Source: Conexibacter arvalis (GTDB lineage: Bacteria; Actinomycetota; Thermoleophilia; Solirubrobacterales; Solirubrobacteraceae). Taken from it: DNA of 64,000 nucleotides. The notes under the pieces are model-generated. The model was not told the origin of the DNA. It was given only the letters and a program-made list of their open reading frames with translations, and made no database searches. Made by a program: the position numbers and the translations under genes. This document shows positions 15,792 to 24,236 of the stretch, piece by piece. The stretch is from positions 970,182-1,034,181 of the forward strand of contig NZ_JACHNU010000001.1 in assembly GCF_014199525.1 (NCBI RefSeq). The letters are read 5' to 3'. The first letter of the stretch is position 1, and each line of letters begins with the position of its first letter.

Positions 15792-18700
15792 ATGATCAAG
15801 AAGGTGCTCGTCGCCAACCGCGGCGAGATCGCGATCCGGGCGTTCCGCGCCGCGAACGAGCTGCGCATCCGCAGCGTGGCGCTGTACGCGCCGGAGGACC
15901 GCGACTCGGTCCACCGGCTGAAGGCCGACGAGGCGTACGAGGTCGGCACGCCCGGTCACCCGGTCAGCACCTACCTCGATCCCGACGTGGCGGTCGAGCT
16001 GGCGCTGCGCGTCGGCGCCGACGCGATCTATCCGGGGTACGGCTTCATGTCGGAGAACCCGGAGCTGGCGCGCCGCTGCGCCGCGGCGGGGATCGTCTTC
16101 GTCGGCCCGCCGCCGGAGGTGCTCGGGCTCGCCGGCAACAAGACCCGCGCGCGCGACGCGGCGATCGCCGCCGGGGTTCCGGTGCTCCAGGCATCCGAGC
16201 CGGTCGCGAACGGCGCGGAGGCGATGGAGGCGGCCGAGCAGATCGGCTTCCCCGTCTTCGTCAAGGCCTCCCACGGCGGCGGCGGCCGCGGCATGCGGCT
16301 CGTCACCGACCCGGCGAAGCTCGCCGCGGCCGTGACCGAGGCGCGCGCCGAGGCCGAGGCCGCCTTCGGCGACGGCACCGTCTACATCGAGCAGGCGCTG
16401 ATCCGCCCGCGCCACATCGAGGTGCAGCTGCTCGCCGACGCGACCGGCGACGTCGTCCACCTCTACGAGCGCGACTGCTCGCTCCAGCGCCGCCACCAGA
16501 AGGTGATCGAGATCACCCCGGCGCCGAACCTCGACCCCGAGCTGCGCGACCGCATCTGCGCCGACGCGGTCAAGTTCGCCCGCCACGTCGGCTACGTCAA
16601 CGCCGGCACCGTCGAGTTCCTGCTCGATCCCGCCGACGGCCGCTACGCCTTCATCGAGATGAACCCGCGGATCCAGGTCGAGCACACCGTGACCGAGGAG
16701 ACGACCGACGTCGACCTCGTGCGCGCGCAGCTGCGGGTCGCCGGCGGCGCGACGCTCGCCGACCTGAGGCTGTCGCAGGAGACGATCCGCCAGCGCGGCG
16801 TCGCGCTCCAGTGCCGCGTCACGACCGAGGACCCGGCCAACGGCTTCCGCCCCGACTCCGGCCGCATCACGGCATACCGCTCGCCGGGCGGCGCCGGCGT
16901 CCGGCTCGACGAGGGCTCGGCCTTCGTCGGCGCCGAGATCTCGCCGTTCTTCGACCCGCTGCTGGTGAAGATCTCCGCGCGCGGCCGCGACCTGCAGTCG
17001 GCCGTCTCGCGGGCGCGGCGCGCCGTCGCCGAGCTGCGCGTCCGCGGCGTCAAGACCAACCAGGGCTTCCTGCTGGCGCTGCTCGACGACCCCGACGTGC
17101 TCGCCGGCGACACGCACACCACCTTCGTCGACGAGCGGCCCGACCTGTCGGCCGCCGGCCCCGGCCAGGACCGCGCCAGCCGCCTGCTCGGCCGCCTCGC
17201 CGAGGTGACCGTCAACCACGAGCCCGCGACCGCCCAGCTCTCCGGCGACCCGCGCGGCAAGCTGCCGCCGCTCTCGGCCGGCGACCCGCCGGCCGGCTCG
17301 CGCCAGCGGCTGCTGGAGCTGGGCCCGGCCGCCTTCGCGCAGGCGCTGCGCGCGCAGACCGCCGTCGCGGTCACCGACACCACCCTGCGCGACGCCCACC
17401 AGTCGCTGTTCGCGACGCGGATGCGGACCCACGACATGCGCGCCGTCGCGCCCCACCTCGCGCGCGAGCTGCCGGGCCTGCTGTCGATGGAGGTGTGGGG
17501 CGGGGCGACCTTCGACGTCGCGCTGCGCTTCCTGCACGAGGACCCGTGGGAGCGGCTCGCCGAGCTGCGCGAGCTGGTCCCGAACGTCTGCCTGCAGATG
17601 CTGCTGCGCGGCCAGAACCTGCTCGCCTACTCGCGCTTCCCGACCAAGGTCGTGAAGGCGTTCGTCGCCGAGGCGGTCGAGACCGGCATCGACGTCTTCC
17701 GCATCTTCGACGCGCTCAACGACGTCGAGGGGATGCGGGCGGCGATCGAGGCGACGCTGGAGACCCCCGCGATCGCCGAGGGGACGCTCTGCTACACCGG
17801 CGACCTCTCCGACCCGCGCGAGCGGCTCTACACGCTCGACTACTACCTGAAGCTCGCCGAGCAGCTCGTCGACGCCGGCGTCCACGTGCTCGCGATCAAG
17901 GACATGGCCGGCCTGCTGCGCGCCCCCGCCGCCCGCCAGCTCGTCACCGCGCTGCGCAGGGAGTTCGACCTGCCGGTCCACCTCCACACGCACGACACCG
18001 CCGGCGGCCAGCTCGCGACGTACATCGCCGCGATCGAGGCCGGCGTCGACGCCGTCGACGGCGCCGCCGCGCCGATGGCGGGGATGACCAGCCAGCCGTC
18101 GCTGGCGGCGATCGTCGGCGCGACCGCGACGACCGAGCGCGACACCGGCCTCTCGCTCGACGCGCTGCTGGCGCTCGAGCCGTACTGGGAGGCGGTCCGC
18201 AGCATGTACGGCGCCTTCGAGACCGGGCTGAAGGCGCCGACCGGCCGCGTCTACCGTCACGAGATGCCGGGCGGCCAGATCTCCAACCTGCGCCAGCAGG
18301 CCGACGCCGTCGGCCTCAGAGGGCGCTTCGAGGAGGTCGAGGCCGCCTACGAGCGGGCCAACGCGCTGCTCGGGAACATCGTCAAGGTGACGCCGTCGAG
18401 CAAGGTCGTCGGCGATCTCGCGCTGTTCGCCGTCTCGGCCGGGATCGACTTCGACGAGCTGGAGGCGAGACCGGCCTCCTTCGACCTGCCCGACTCGGTG
18501 ATCGACTTCCTGCGCGGCGGCCTCGGCGTCCCGCCGGCCGGCTTCCCGCAGCCGTTCACCGACCGGGCGCTGGAGGGCCGCGCGCCCGCGCCGGCGCCGC
18601 TGGAGGTCGAGGGCGAGCTGGCCGAGCGGCTGGCGCAGCCGGGCGCCGAGCGGCGGGCAGCGCTCGCCGAGGTGCTGTTCCCCGGCCCGGCGAGGGAGTT

Positions 18701-19181
18701 CGCGGCCGCGCAGGCGGAGTGGGGCGACGTCTCGCTGATCCCGACGCCCGAGTTCTTCCGCGGCCTGCGCGAGGACGAGGAGCTGGCGATCGAGCTCGGC
18801 CCCGGCGTCACGCTGCTCTACGAGCTGGAGGCGATCGGCGAGGCCGACGCGCGCGGCATGCGGACGGTGCTCGTGCGCGTCAACGGGCAGATGCGTCCGG
18901 TCGAGGTGCGCGACCGCTCGGTCGACGCGGCCGGCGAGCAGATCGAGCGCGCCGACCCGACGCAGCCCGGCCAGGTGCCGGCGCCGGTCACCGGCATCGT
19001 CACCGTGCTGGTCGAGCCCGGCCAGCAGGTCGCCGAGGGCGATCCGGTCGCGACGCTGGAGGCGATGAAGATGGAGTCGACGATCACGGCACCGCTGTCG
19101 GGCACCGTCGAGCGTCTCGCCGCGGCCAGCGGCAGACGGCTCGAGCAGGGCGACCTGCTGCTCGTGCTCGCGCCGGCCTGA
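15792..19181 (+). CDS. pyc: Pyruvate carboxylase
   Basis: A 1129-residue single-chain biotin enzyme making oxaloacetate from pyruvate, bicarbonate and ATP. In order: biotin carboxylase (from KKVLVANRGEIAIRAFRA, with the glycine-rich KASHGGGGRGMR loop and the FIEMNPRIQVEHTVTEE active-site segment), carboxyltransferase/HMGL domain (VTDTTLRDAHQSLFATRMRT, later VYRHEMPGGQISNLRQQ), and biotinyl domain with the biotinylated lysine in LEAMKMEST near the C-terminus. Length is normal. The ATG at 15792 was chosen because homologous sequence begins with IKKVLVANRG; codons upstream are not family-like. It replenishes the TCA cycle for growth on three-carbon products. A CGGAA-N6-TTCCG site lies upstream. 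Confidence 0.95.
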   Translation: MIKKVLVANRGEIAIRAFRAANELRIRSVALYAPEDRDSVHRLKADEAYEVGTPGHPVSTYLDPDVAVELALRVGADAIYPGYGFMSENPELARRCAAAGIVFVGPPPEVLGLAGNKTRARDAAIAAGVPVLQASEPVANGAEAMEAAEQIGFPVFVKASHGGGGRGMRLVTDPAKLAAAVTEARAEAEAAFGDGTVYIEQALIRPRHIEVQLLADATGDVVHLYERDCSLQRRHQKVIEITPAPNLDPELRDRICADAVKFARHVGYVNAGTVEFLLDPADGRYAFIEMNPRIQVEHTVTEETTDVDLVRAQLRVAGGATLADLRLSQETIRQRGVALQCRVTTEDPANGFRPDSGRITAYRSPGGAGVRLDEGSAFVGAEISPFFDPLLVKISARGRDLQSAVSRARRAVAELRVRGVKTNQGFLLALLDDPDVLAGDTHTTFVDERPDLSAAGPGQDRASRLLGRLAEVTVNHEPATAQLSGDPRGKLPPLSAGDPPAGSRQRLLELGPAAFAQALRAQTAVAVTDTTLRDAHQSLFATRMRTHDMRAVAPHLARELPGLLSMEVWGGATFDVALRFLHEDPWERLAELRELVPNVCLQMLLRGQNLLAYSRFPTKVVKAFVAEAVETGIDVFRIFDALNDVEGMRAAIEATLETPAIAEGTLCYTGDLSDPRERLYTLDYYLKLAEQLVDAGVHVLAIKDMAGLLRAPAARQLVTALRREFDLPVHLHTHDTAGGQLATYIAAIEAGVDAVDGAAAPMAGMTSQPSLAAIVGATATTERDTGLSLDALLALEPYWEAVRSMYGAFETGLKAPTGRVYRHEMPGGQISNLRQQADAVGLRGRFEEVEAAYERANALLGNIVKVTPSSKVVGDLALFAVSAGIDFDELEARPASFDLPDSVIDFLRGGLGVPPAGFPQPFTDRALEGRAPAPAPLEVEGELAERLAQPGAERRAALAEVLFPGPAREFAAAQAEWGDVSLIPTPEFFRGLREDEELAIELGPGVTLLYELEAIGEADARGMRTVLVRVNGQMRPVEVRDRSVDAAGEQIERADPTQPGQVPAPVTGIVTVLVEPGQQVAEGDPVATLEAMKMESTITAPLSGTVERLAAASGRRLEQGDLLLVLAPA

Positions 19182-19342
19182 CCGGCGACCGCGCGGCGTT
19201 CGGGGCCGGTTCGTCGCCGGCCTTCGTCGCCGCCGGTCGGATCGGGCAGAAAGACACACATGTCTATCGCGGTCGAATAGGCTGGCGCCTGCCCGCGCGG
19301 TGAGCCACGACCGGCGCGGGCAGGAGGAGGGACCGACCAGGC

Positions 19343-20722
19343 ATGAATCGAAGCCGGCGCATCGACGCCGACGATCTCGCGCGCCGTGTCGCGAACGCGG
19401 TCGGCGACGGGAGCGTCGTGCGGCTGCACGACGCCGAGGCGCGACTGCTGCGCCCCGTCGCGACCGCCCACCGCGACCCGTCCGACCGCGCTGCGCCGGG
19501 CGCGCGCCAGACTGGACCGCCCGATCTCGACGACGAGCGCGGCTGGACGGCGCAGGCGTTCCGCACCGGCCGGCCGGTCCGGCTCGCGCAGGTGCGGCTG
19601 CCGGTCCGCGACCGCGGCGAGCTGGACCGCCTCCCGTTCGAGCGCTACGTCGGCGCGGTCCTGATCGTCCCGCTGCGCGTCGACGGCGAGACGGTCGGCA
19701 CCGTCACCGCCTTCCGGGCTCCCGGCAGCGTGCCGTACACGTTGCGCGAGCAGGCGCTGGTCGAGTCGCTGCTCGGCAGAGCGCTCCGGCGCAGCGGCGG
19801 CGGCGCGCCGCAGGAGCGGGAGCCGACGGTGGGGGAGCGCGAGCCCGCGGCGGGGGAGCTGCTCGCGCGCAGCGACGCCGCCGTCTGGGCGACCGACCTG
19901 CAGGGGCGGACGCTGTTCGTCAGCCCCGCGATGAGCGAGCTGCTCGCGCTGCCGGCCGGCGACGTCGCCGGCTTGCCGATGACCGACTTCGTCGACGTGC
20001 CGCCGCTGTCGCTGACGGGGATGGTCCCCGACGAGCCCGAGCGCGGCGACCGCCGCCTGCGGCGCGCCGACGGCACGCAGCTGTGGCTGCAGACCAGCTC
20101 GACGCCGCTCGTCGACGCCGGCGGCCGTCGGCGCGGCACGCTCACGACGGTCGCCGACGTGACGGAGCGCAAGACCGAGGAGGTCACGCTGCGGTTGCGG
20201 CTAGACGCGACCCGCGGCCTGCTGCGGCTGGTGAGCGAGGTCCTGCGCGGCAGCGACCGCGCCGCGCTGCTCGACGCCTCGGTCGCGGTCGCGGCCGAGC
20301 TGCTCGACGCGTGGCGGGTCGGGGTCTTCGAGCTCGGCGACGACGGGCTGCTGCGGCTGCGCGCCGGCCGCGGCTGGCCGCGCGGCGCGATCGGCGGTCG
20401 CGAGCTGCCGGCGCTGCGCTCGCCGGCCGAGCTGGCGCTGCGCTCGGACGAGCCGCTGGTCGTGCGCGACCTCGACCGCTGGGAGCGGCTCGTCCGCACC
20501 GAGAGCGTCGGAGAGGAGGTGCGCAGCGGCTGCTGGATCGGGATCGGCGGTCGCGGCGTGCTGGCCGTGCTCGAGCGCGAGCCGCGCGCCTTCTCGGCCG
20601 ACGAGGTCGACCTGCTCGCCTCGCTCGCCGAGGCGCTGACCGCCTGCATGCCGCAGCAGGCGCGCCGCCGCGGCGGCGCCGCTGCGCCGCCCGCGCAGGC
20701 GATGCTCGCAGAGCCGGTGTAG
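19343..20722 (+). CDS. GAF-PAS-GAF sensory protein without an output domain
   Basis: A 459-residue cytoplasmic protein. Residues 10-150 look like a GAF domain (YVGAVLIVPLRVDGETVGTVTAF). Residues 170-280 are a PAS domain (SDAAVWATDLQGRTLFVSPAMSELL, ending with a PAC-like TLTTVADVTERKTEE). Residues 285-445 are a second GAF-like domain (LLDASVAVAAELLDAWRVGVFEL). No kinase, GGDEF, HTH or phosphatase domain follows, so it must act through a partner or is a truncated sensor. The ribosome site AGGAGGAGGGA precedes ATG 19343. It stands alone; the next genes are on the other strand. Confidence 0.75.
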   Translation: MNRSRRIDADDLARRVANAVGDGSVVRLHDAEARLLRPVATAHRDPSDRAAPGARQTGPPDLDDERGWTAQAFRTGRPVRLAQVRLPVRDRGELDRLPFERYVGAVLIVPLRVDGETVGTVTAFRAPGSVPYTLREQALVESLLGRALRRSGGGAPQEREPTVGEREPAAGELLARSDAAVWATDLQGRTLFVSPAMSELLALPAGDVAGLPMTDFVDVPPLSLTGMVPDEPERGDRRLRRADGTQLWLQTSSTPLVDAGGRRRGTLTTVADVTERKTEEVTLRLRLDATRGLLRLVSEVLRGSDRAALLDASVAVAAELLDAWRVGVFELGDDGLLRLRAGRGWPRGAIGGRELPALRSPAELALRSDEPLVVRDLDRWERLVRTESVGEEVRSGCWIGIGGRGVLAVLEREPRAFSADEVDLLASLAEALTACMPQQARRRGGAAAPPAQAMLAEPV

Positions 20723-20750
20723 GGCTGGGCGCGGTCGCGCCGGAGCGCCG

Positions 20751-20891
20751 CGCGGGCTCCCGCCGCGCGTGCGACGGCGCGGACGGGCGCAGTGCGGTGC
20801 GACCCGCGCGGGCTCACGCCGCGCGTGCGACGGCGCGGACGGGCGCAGTGCGGTGCGACCCGCGCGGGCTCACGCCGCGCGTGCGACGGCG
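20751..20891. repeat. 56-bp direct repeat, 2.5 copies, each with a hairpin
   Basis: Copies begin CGCGGGCTC at 20751, 20807 and 20863, exactly 56 bp apart; the third is partial, matching to 20891. The second and third contain the stem CGCGCGG-GCTCACG-CCGCGCG; the first has a C for A in the loop. The array fills the gap between convergent genes and may act as stacked terminators. Confidence 0.8.
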
Positions 20892-20919
20892 GGCGCCGTG
20901 CGGCGCGGCCGCCCGCGCC

Positions 20920-21786
20920 CTACCGCGCGGCCGGTCTGCGGCCGCTGCGCCGCGGCGGCACGGGGCGCTCGTCGTCGCCGCTCGGCGTGGCGCCGGAGCG
21001 CGGCCTGCGCCCGCTGCGGCGCGGCGGGATCGCCCTGGTCGGCGGCGTCTTCGGCGCGGCCGCGGACGGCCGCTCGGCCGCCTCGGCCCGCAGGCGCTCC
21101 ATCTCGGCGACGGCCGCCTCGTGGCCGAGGAACGGCATCATCGCCCAGTACATGAGCTCGGGCAGCAGCCGCGGCAGCTCGTCGATCGTGCCGCGCAGGA
21201 CGCGACCGTAGACGATCTCGTACATGCCGCCGGTGACCGCCTCGGCGGTCAGCCCGGGCAGCGCGCGCGGGGCGTCGGCGCGGCCGGCGTCGAGCAGGTA
21301 GTAGAAGCCGCGCACGGCGGCGTCGCGGCGCGCGAGCGCGCGCGGCCCGACCGCGTGGACGTCGACGATGCACAGCCGCGTCAGGTCGGGATGGTCGGCG
21401 AGGAAGCCGAGGAAGGCCCGCAGCGCCGCGCGGATCGCGTCGACCCAGTCGTCCTCCTGCTCGAACGCCTGCGTGACGCCGCCCATCAGCAGCGAGACCG
21501 CCATGTCGTAGGCGGCGAGGAAGCACTCCTCCTTGTCGGCGAAGTGCTCGTAGAAGGTCTTGCGCGAGACGCCCGAGCGCGCGATCAGGTCGGTGACGCG
21601 CGTCTCCGGGTAGCCCTGCTCGGCGACGCACGCGACCAGCGCGTCGAGGATCCGCTCGCGCTGCGACTGCGCGACGAAGTCGCGCGAAAGCCCGTGCCGA
21701 CCGGCCGGGAGCTGCCGTCCCGGCTGCTGGGTCCATGGTGCGGGCGTCATGAGCCCGTGTCCCCCAGTCTCCTCACGGTCGCTCAT
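20920..21786 (-). CDS. TetR-family transcriptional regulator with basic C-terminal tail
   Basis: Up to 288 residues. The TetR HTH is at ERILDALVACVAEQGYPETRVTDLIARSGVSRKTFYEHFADKEE, about residues 43-86 from the first start. A ligand-binding helical domain follows. The last 50 residues are a proline/arginine tail in which PPRRSGRRP occurs twice, probably disordered and perhaps DNA-binding. The start could be ATG 21786 or the internal ATG 21750, which has a GGGGGA site upstream. It is followed on the same strand by no gene but preceded by a second, related TetR gene. An inverted repeat lies just upstream (21793-21807). Confidence 0.85.
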   Translation of the reverse strand: MSDREETGGHGLMTPAPWTQQPGRQLPAGRHGLSRDFVAQSQRERILDALVACVAEQGYPETRVTDLIARSGVSRKTFYEHFADKEECFLAAYDMAVSLLMGGVTQAFEQEDDWVDAIRAALRAFLGFLADHPDLTRLCIVDVHAVGPRALARRDAAVRGFYYLLDAGRADAPRALPGLTAEAVTGGMYEIVYGRVLRGTIDELPRLLPELMYWAMMPFLGHEAAVAEMERLRAEAAERPSAAAPKTPPTRAIPPRRSGRRPRSGATPSGDDERPVPPRRSGRRPAAR

Positions 21787-21792
21787 CCTACA

Positions 21793-21807
21793 GAAACTCG
21801 CTGTTTC
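21793..21807. promoter_or_regulatory. GAAAC-N5-GTTTC inverted repeat before the first TetR gene
   Basis: Five-base arms around TCGCT, 7 nt upstream of ATG 21786. A degenerate version sharing AAACTC and GTT lies upstream of the neighbouring TetR gene at 22549-22563. It is a candidate operator read by one or both regulators. Confidence 0.4.
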
Positions 21808-21868
21808 CGTTTTTGGTGCATTGCAGTCATTCCCCCCGGATGCGGCGCCCCCCGATCGGCTTCCCCCG

Positions 21869-22510
21869 TCACTCCTCCTCGTCGCGGTCCACGAGCTGGC
21901 CGAGCCCCGCGTCCATCAGCTCCCCGAGCAGCTCCGGCAGCTGCTCGGTCTCCCCGCGCGCGATCCGCGAGTAGAGGATCCCGTAGATGCCGCCGGCGAT
22001 CGCTTCGCTCACCAGCGACGGCGCGGAGTCGCCGCGGGCCTCTTCGCGCGGGAACTCGATGAAGCGGGCGAACTCGAGGATCGCCGCGTCGCGGCGCTCG
22101 CGCGCCCGCGGCCCGGCCGCCAGGACCTCGACGACGCACATGCGCGCGAAGGCCGGCTCGGCCGCGCAGCAGTTCAGGAACGCGCGCAGCCCCGATTCGA
22201 CCCGCTCGCGCAGCGACCGCCACCTTCCGCCCTCGTGGTAGGCGGCGCCGACGAGCATCCGCGCGCGCAGCAGCGCGGCGTCGTAGGCCTGGAGGAAGCA
22301 GTCCTCCCTGTTCTCGAACAATTCGTAGAACGTCTTGCGCGACATTCCCGCGCGTCTGAGCACGTGCGCGACGGCGGTGTCGGCGTAGCCGCGCTCGCCG
22401 ACCTCCGCCACGAACGCGGCGAAAAGGCGCTCGCGCTTGGCGACGAGCGCGAAGTCGGGCGGTTCGAGGCCGTCGGCGAAGGCGTCGTTCGGGGCTGGAG
22501 CCATCTGCAT
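21869..22510 (-). CDS. TetR-family transcriptional regulator
   Basis: A 213-residue regulator paralogous to its neighbour. The HTH runs from KRERLFAAFVAEVGERGY to RAGMSRKTFYELFENREDCFLQAYD; both proteins share the RKTFYE(H/L)F recognition helix and a similar ligand domain (GGIYGILYSRIARGETEQLPELL against GGMYEIVYGRVLRGTIDELPRLL). The ATG at 22510 sits 6 nt after a -10 hexamer TAGTCT, so the mRNA may be leaderless. Targets are unknown; glutamate decarboxylase lies upstream on the same strand. Confidence 0.88.
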   Translation of the reverse strand: MQMAPAPNDAFADGLEPPDFALVAKRERLFAAFVAEVGERGYADTAVAHVLRRAGMSRKTFYELFENREDCFLQAYDAALLRARMLVGAAYHEGGRWRSLRERVESGLRAFLNCCAAEPAFARMCVVEVLAAGPRARERRDAAILEFARFIEFPREEARGDSAPSLVSEAIAGGIYGILYSRIARGETEQLPELLGELMDAGLGQLVDRDEEE

Positions 22511-22516
22511 GGCGCG

Positions 22517-22545
22517 AGACTAGTGCGTCGCAGAGCGCTTGACAA
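22517..22545 (-). promoter_or_regulatory. Promoter of the second TetR gene (leaderless type)
   Basis: On the minus strand TTGTCA (22545-22540) and TAGTCT (22522-22517) are separated by 17 nt. The -10 ends 6 nt before the ATG, so transcription would start at or next to the start codon. Confidence 0.5.
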
Positions 22546-22548
22546 CCA

Positions 22549-22563
22549 AAAACTCACCGTTCT
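22549..22563. promoter_or_regulatory. Degenerate copy of the TetR operator candidate
   Basis: AAAACTCACCGTTCT matches 10 of 15 positions of GAAACTCGCTGTTTC at 21793. It lies just upstream of the -35 of the second TetR gene, where it could mediate cross- or autoregulation. Confidence 0.3.
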
Positions 22564-22626
22564 ATGGGGACCGCGAAAAGAGCGGCCTGGTGAGAGGAAA
22601 CTCCGGGGACGCTGGAGGTTCCGGGT

Positions 22627-22653
22627 GGGCGCGGGCGGAGACCGCCCGCGCCC
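22627..22653 (-). terminator. Hairpin after the glutamate decarboxylase gene
   Basis: Perfect 12-base arms GGGCGCGGGCGG and CCGCCCGCGCCC around AGA, starting 12 nt beyond the stop codon of the minus-strand gene. No T-run. Confidence 0.65.
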
Positions 22654-22665
22654 TCCCGCGGCGCT

Positions 22666-24042
22666 CTAGTAGCCGTGGCCGCTGTGGACCGGGCCCGGCA
22701 CCCGGTGGCCGGCAGCCCTTCTGCGCAGGTCGGCGATCGAGGCGGAGACGTCGTCGGCGAGCGCGTCGGCCAGCTCGCGCGTCTGGTTGACCTTCACCAG
22801 CATCCGCATGATCTGCTGGTCGTCGTTCTGCGGCGGCAGCATGTAGGCGGGCACCATCCAGCCGCGCCGCTGGGCCAGCTCGCCGACGAGGTCGGTCGCG
22901 GTGAACGGCTCGTCCTCGCGCACGCGCGAGATCACGAGCGGCAGCCGCGGCTCGTCGTCGTCGAACAGCTCAAGAGCGTCCTCCGCTCGCAGCCGGTCCG
23001 CGAGCGCGGCGGCGTTCTTGTCCATCGTCCGCACGAGCGAGGCGTAGCCCTGCCGGCCGAAGCGGACGAAGTTGTAGTACTGGGCGAGTATGAACGCCGA
23101 GCTGCCGGAGAAGTTGAGCGTGAAGGTCGCGTCGCGCTCGCCGAGGTAGTCCTCGTAGAAGACGAGCTGCTCGGGCAGCTGCTCCTCGTCGCGGAAGACC
23201 AGCCAGCCGACGCCCGGGTAGACGAGCCCGAACTTGTGGCCGGAGACGTTGATCGACTTGACCGACTCCAGCCGGAAGTCCCAGTCGAAGTCCGGGTGGC
23301 TGAAGGGGAAGACGAAGCCGCCGCTGGCGGCGTCGACGTGCATCGGCACGTCCAGGCCCCTGCCCTTCAGCTCTCTCAGGTGGGCGTCGATCTGCGCGAC
23401 CGCGTCGCACTCGCCGGTGAAGGTCGTGCCGACGACGGCGACGACCCCGATCGTGTTCTCGTCGATCAGCGGCGCCAGCTCCTCGGCGCCGACGGTCGTC
23501 TGCCCGCGCGGCAGGTCGGCCTGCCGCGGCTCGACGTCGAAGTAGCGGCAGAACTTGTCCCACACGACGTGCACGTCGGCGCCGTAGACGAGGTTGGGCC
23601 GGTCGGCCGGCTTGCCGGCCGCGGCGCGCGCGTTTCTCCAGCGCCACTTCATCGCCAGCGCCCCGAGCATCACCGCCTCCGAGGAGCCGGCCGTCGCGGT
23701 GCCGGGGGCCTCCGGCTCGCCCGGCCCGTGGAAGAGGTGGTGGAGCATCCGCACGCAGCGGTTGGCGATCTCGGCGGTGCGCGGATACTCGGCGTGATCG
23801 ATCCAGTTGCGATGGAGGTTCGTCGCGATCACGTCCTGTGCCTCGGGCTCCATGAACGTCGTCACGAATGTGGCGAGGTTCTTCGCCGGGTCGCCGTCGA
23901 GCAGCATCTCCGACTCGACCAGCGCCCGCGCGACGCGCGGGTCGCGGCTGTGCTCCGGCAGCTCCCGCACCGGCGCCGGCTCGGTGAAATAGCGCTCGGC
24001 GAAGTTGACCTCTCGCCCGTTCTCGGTCCGCTCGTCCAGCAT
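22666..24042 (-). CDS. gad: Glutamate decarboxylase
   Basis: A 458-residue PLP-dependent decarboxylase converting glutamate to GABA with proton uptake. GTATAGSSEAVMLGALAMKWRW, the cofactor aspartate in MHVDAASGGFVFPF and the PLP lysine in SINVSGHKFGLVYPGVGW are all present, and length matches bacterial GadA/GadB. Residues such as NDDQQIMRMLVKVNQTRELADAL near the C-terminus are also family-typical. The N-terminus lacks the long helical acid-sensing region of E. coli GadB. GABA could then feed the aminotransferase (12658) and semialdehyde dehydrogenase (14178). No glutamate/GABA antiporter is next to it. Confidence 0.93.
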   Translation of the reverse strand: MLDERTENGREVNFAERYFTEPAPVRELPEHSRDPRVARALVESEMLLDGDPAKNLATFVTTFMEPEAQDVIATNLHRNWIDHAEYPRTAEIANRCVRMLHHLFHGPGEPEAPGTATAGSSEAVMLGALAMKWRWRNARAAAGKPADRPNLVYGADVHVVWDKFCRYFDVEPRQADLPRGQTTVGAEELAPLIDENTIGVVAVVGTTFTGECDAVAQIDAHLRELKGRGLDVPMHVDAASGGFVFPFSHPDFDWDFRLESVKSINVSGHKFGLVYPGVGWLVFRDEEQLPEQLVFYEDYLGERDATFTLNFSGSSAFILAQYYNFVRFGRQGYASLVRTMDKNAAALADRLRAEDALELFDDDEPRLPLVISRVREDEPFTATDLVGELAQRRGWMVPAYMLPPQNDDQQIMRMLVKVNQTRELADALADDVSASIADLRRRAAGHRVPGPVHSGHGY

Positions 24043-24206
24043 CAGGCCCGTCCCTTCCTGGTCGCGTGGCGGTCGCGGCGACGCTACCGCAGCGGTCGAC
24101 CGCGCGCCGGCCGATTTTCGGCGCGGGCGCCGACGCGCGCGCCCGCGGCGCGGAGAGGAGCGGCTGCCGATCGCCTCGCCGGGGACGCCCGGCGACGCGA
24201 CGTCCG

Positions 24207-24218
24207 GACCGGTCGGTC
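24207..24218. promoter_or_regulatory. GACCG-GT-CGGTC inverted repeat before a TetR gene
   Basis: Perfect 5-base arms with a GT spacer, 6 nt before ATG 24225 and 18 nt before ATG 24237. The arrangement fits an autoregulatory TetR operator; it also lies between two divergent genes. Confidence 0.4.
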
Positions 24219-24236
24219 GGCATCATGCGACGGGCG

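Noticed and set aside
14103-19259. 1718-codon open frame on the minus strand opposite the gabD and pyc genes
   Set aside because: It lies wholly opposite two well-supported genes, reads as Arg/Ala/Gly/Asp-rich low-complexity sequence, and its openness is explained by GC-rich third positions on the other strand.
20751-20891. Possible CRISPR array
   Set aside because: The whole 56-bp unit repeats including the would-be spacer, there are only 2.5 copies, and no cas genes are near.
19300-22062. 920-codon plus-strand frame across the GAF gene and two TetR genes
   Set aside because: The composition is almost entirely Arg/Ala/Pro/Gly; it crosses two minus-strand genes and an intergenic repeat array.
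22539-22567. Plus-strand TTGACA with CTATGG 17 nt on, resembling a strong promoter
   Set aside because: It would transcribe into the end of the minus-strand glutamate decarboxylase gene with no plus-strand gene; the same bases serve a better minus-strand promoter.
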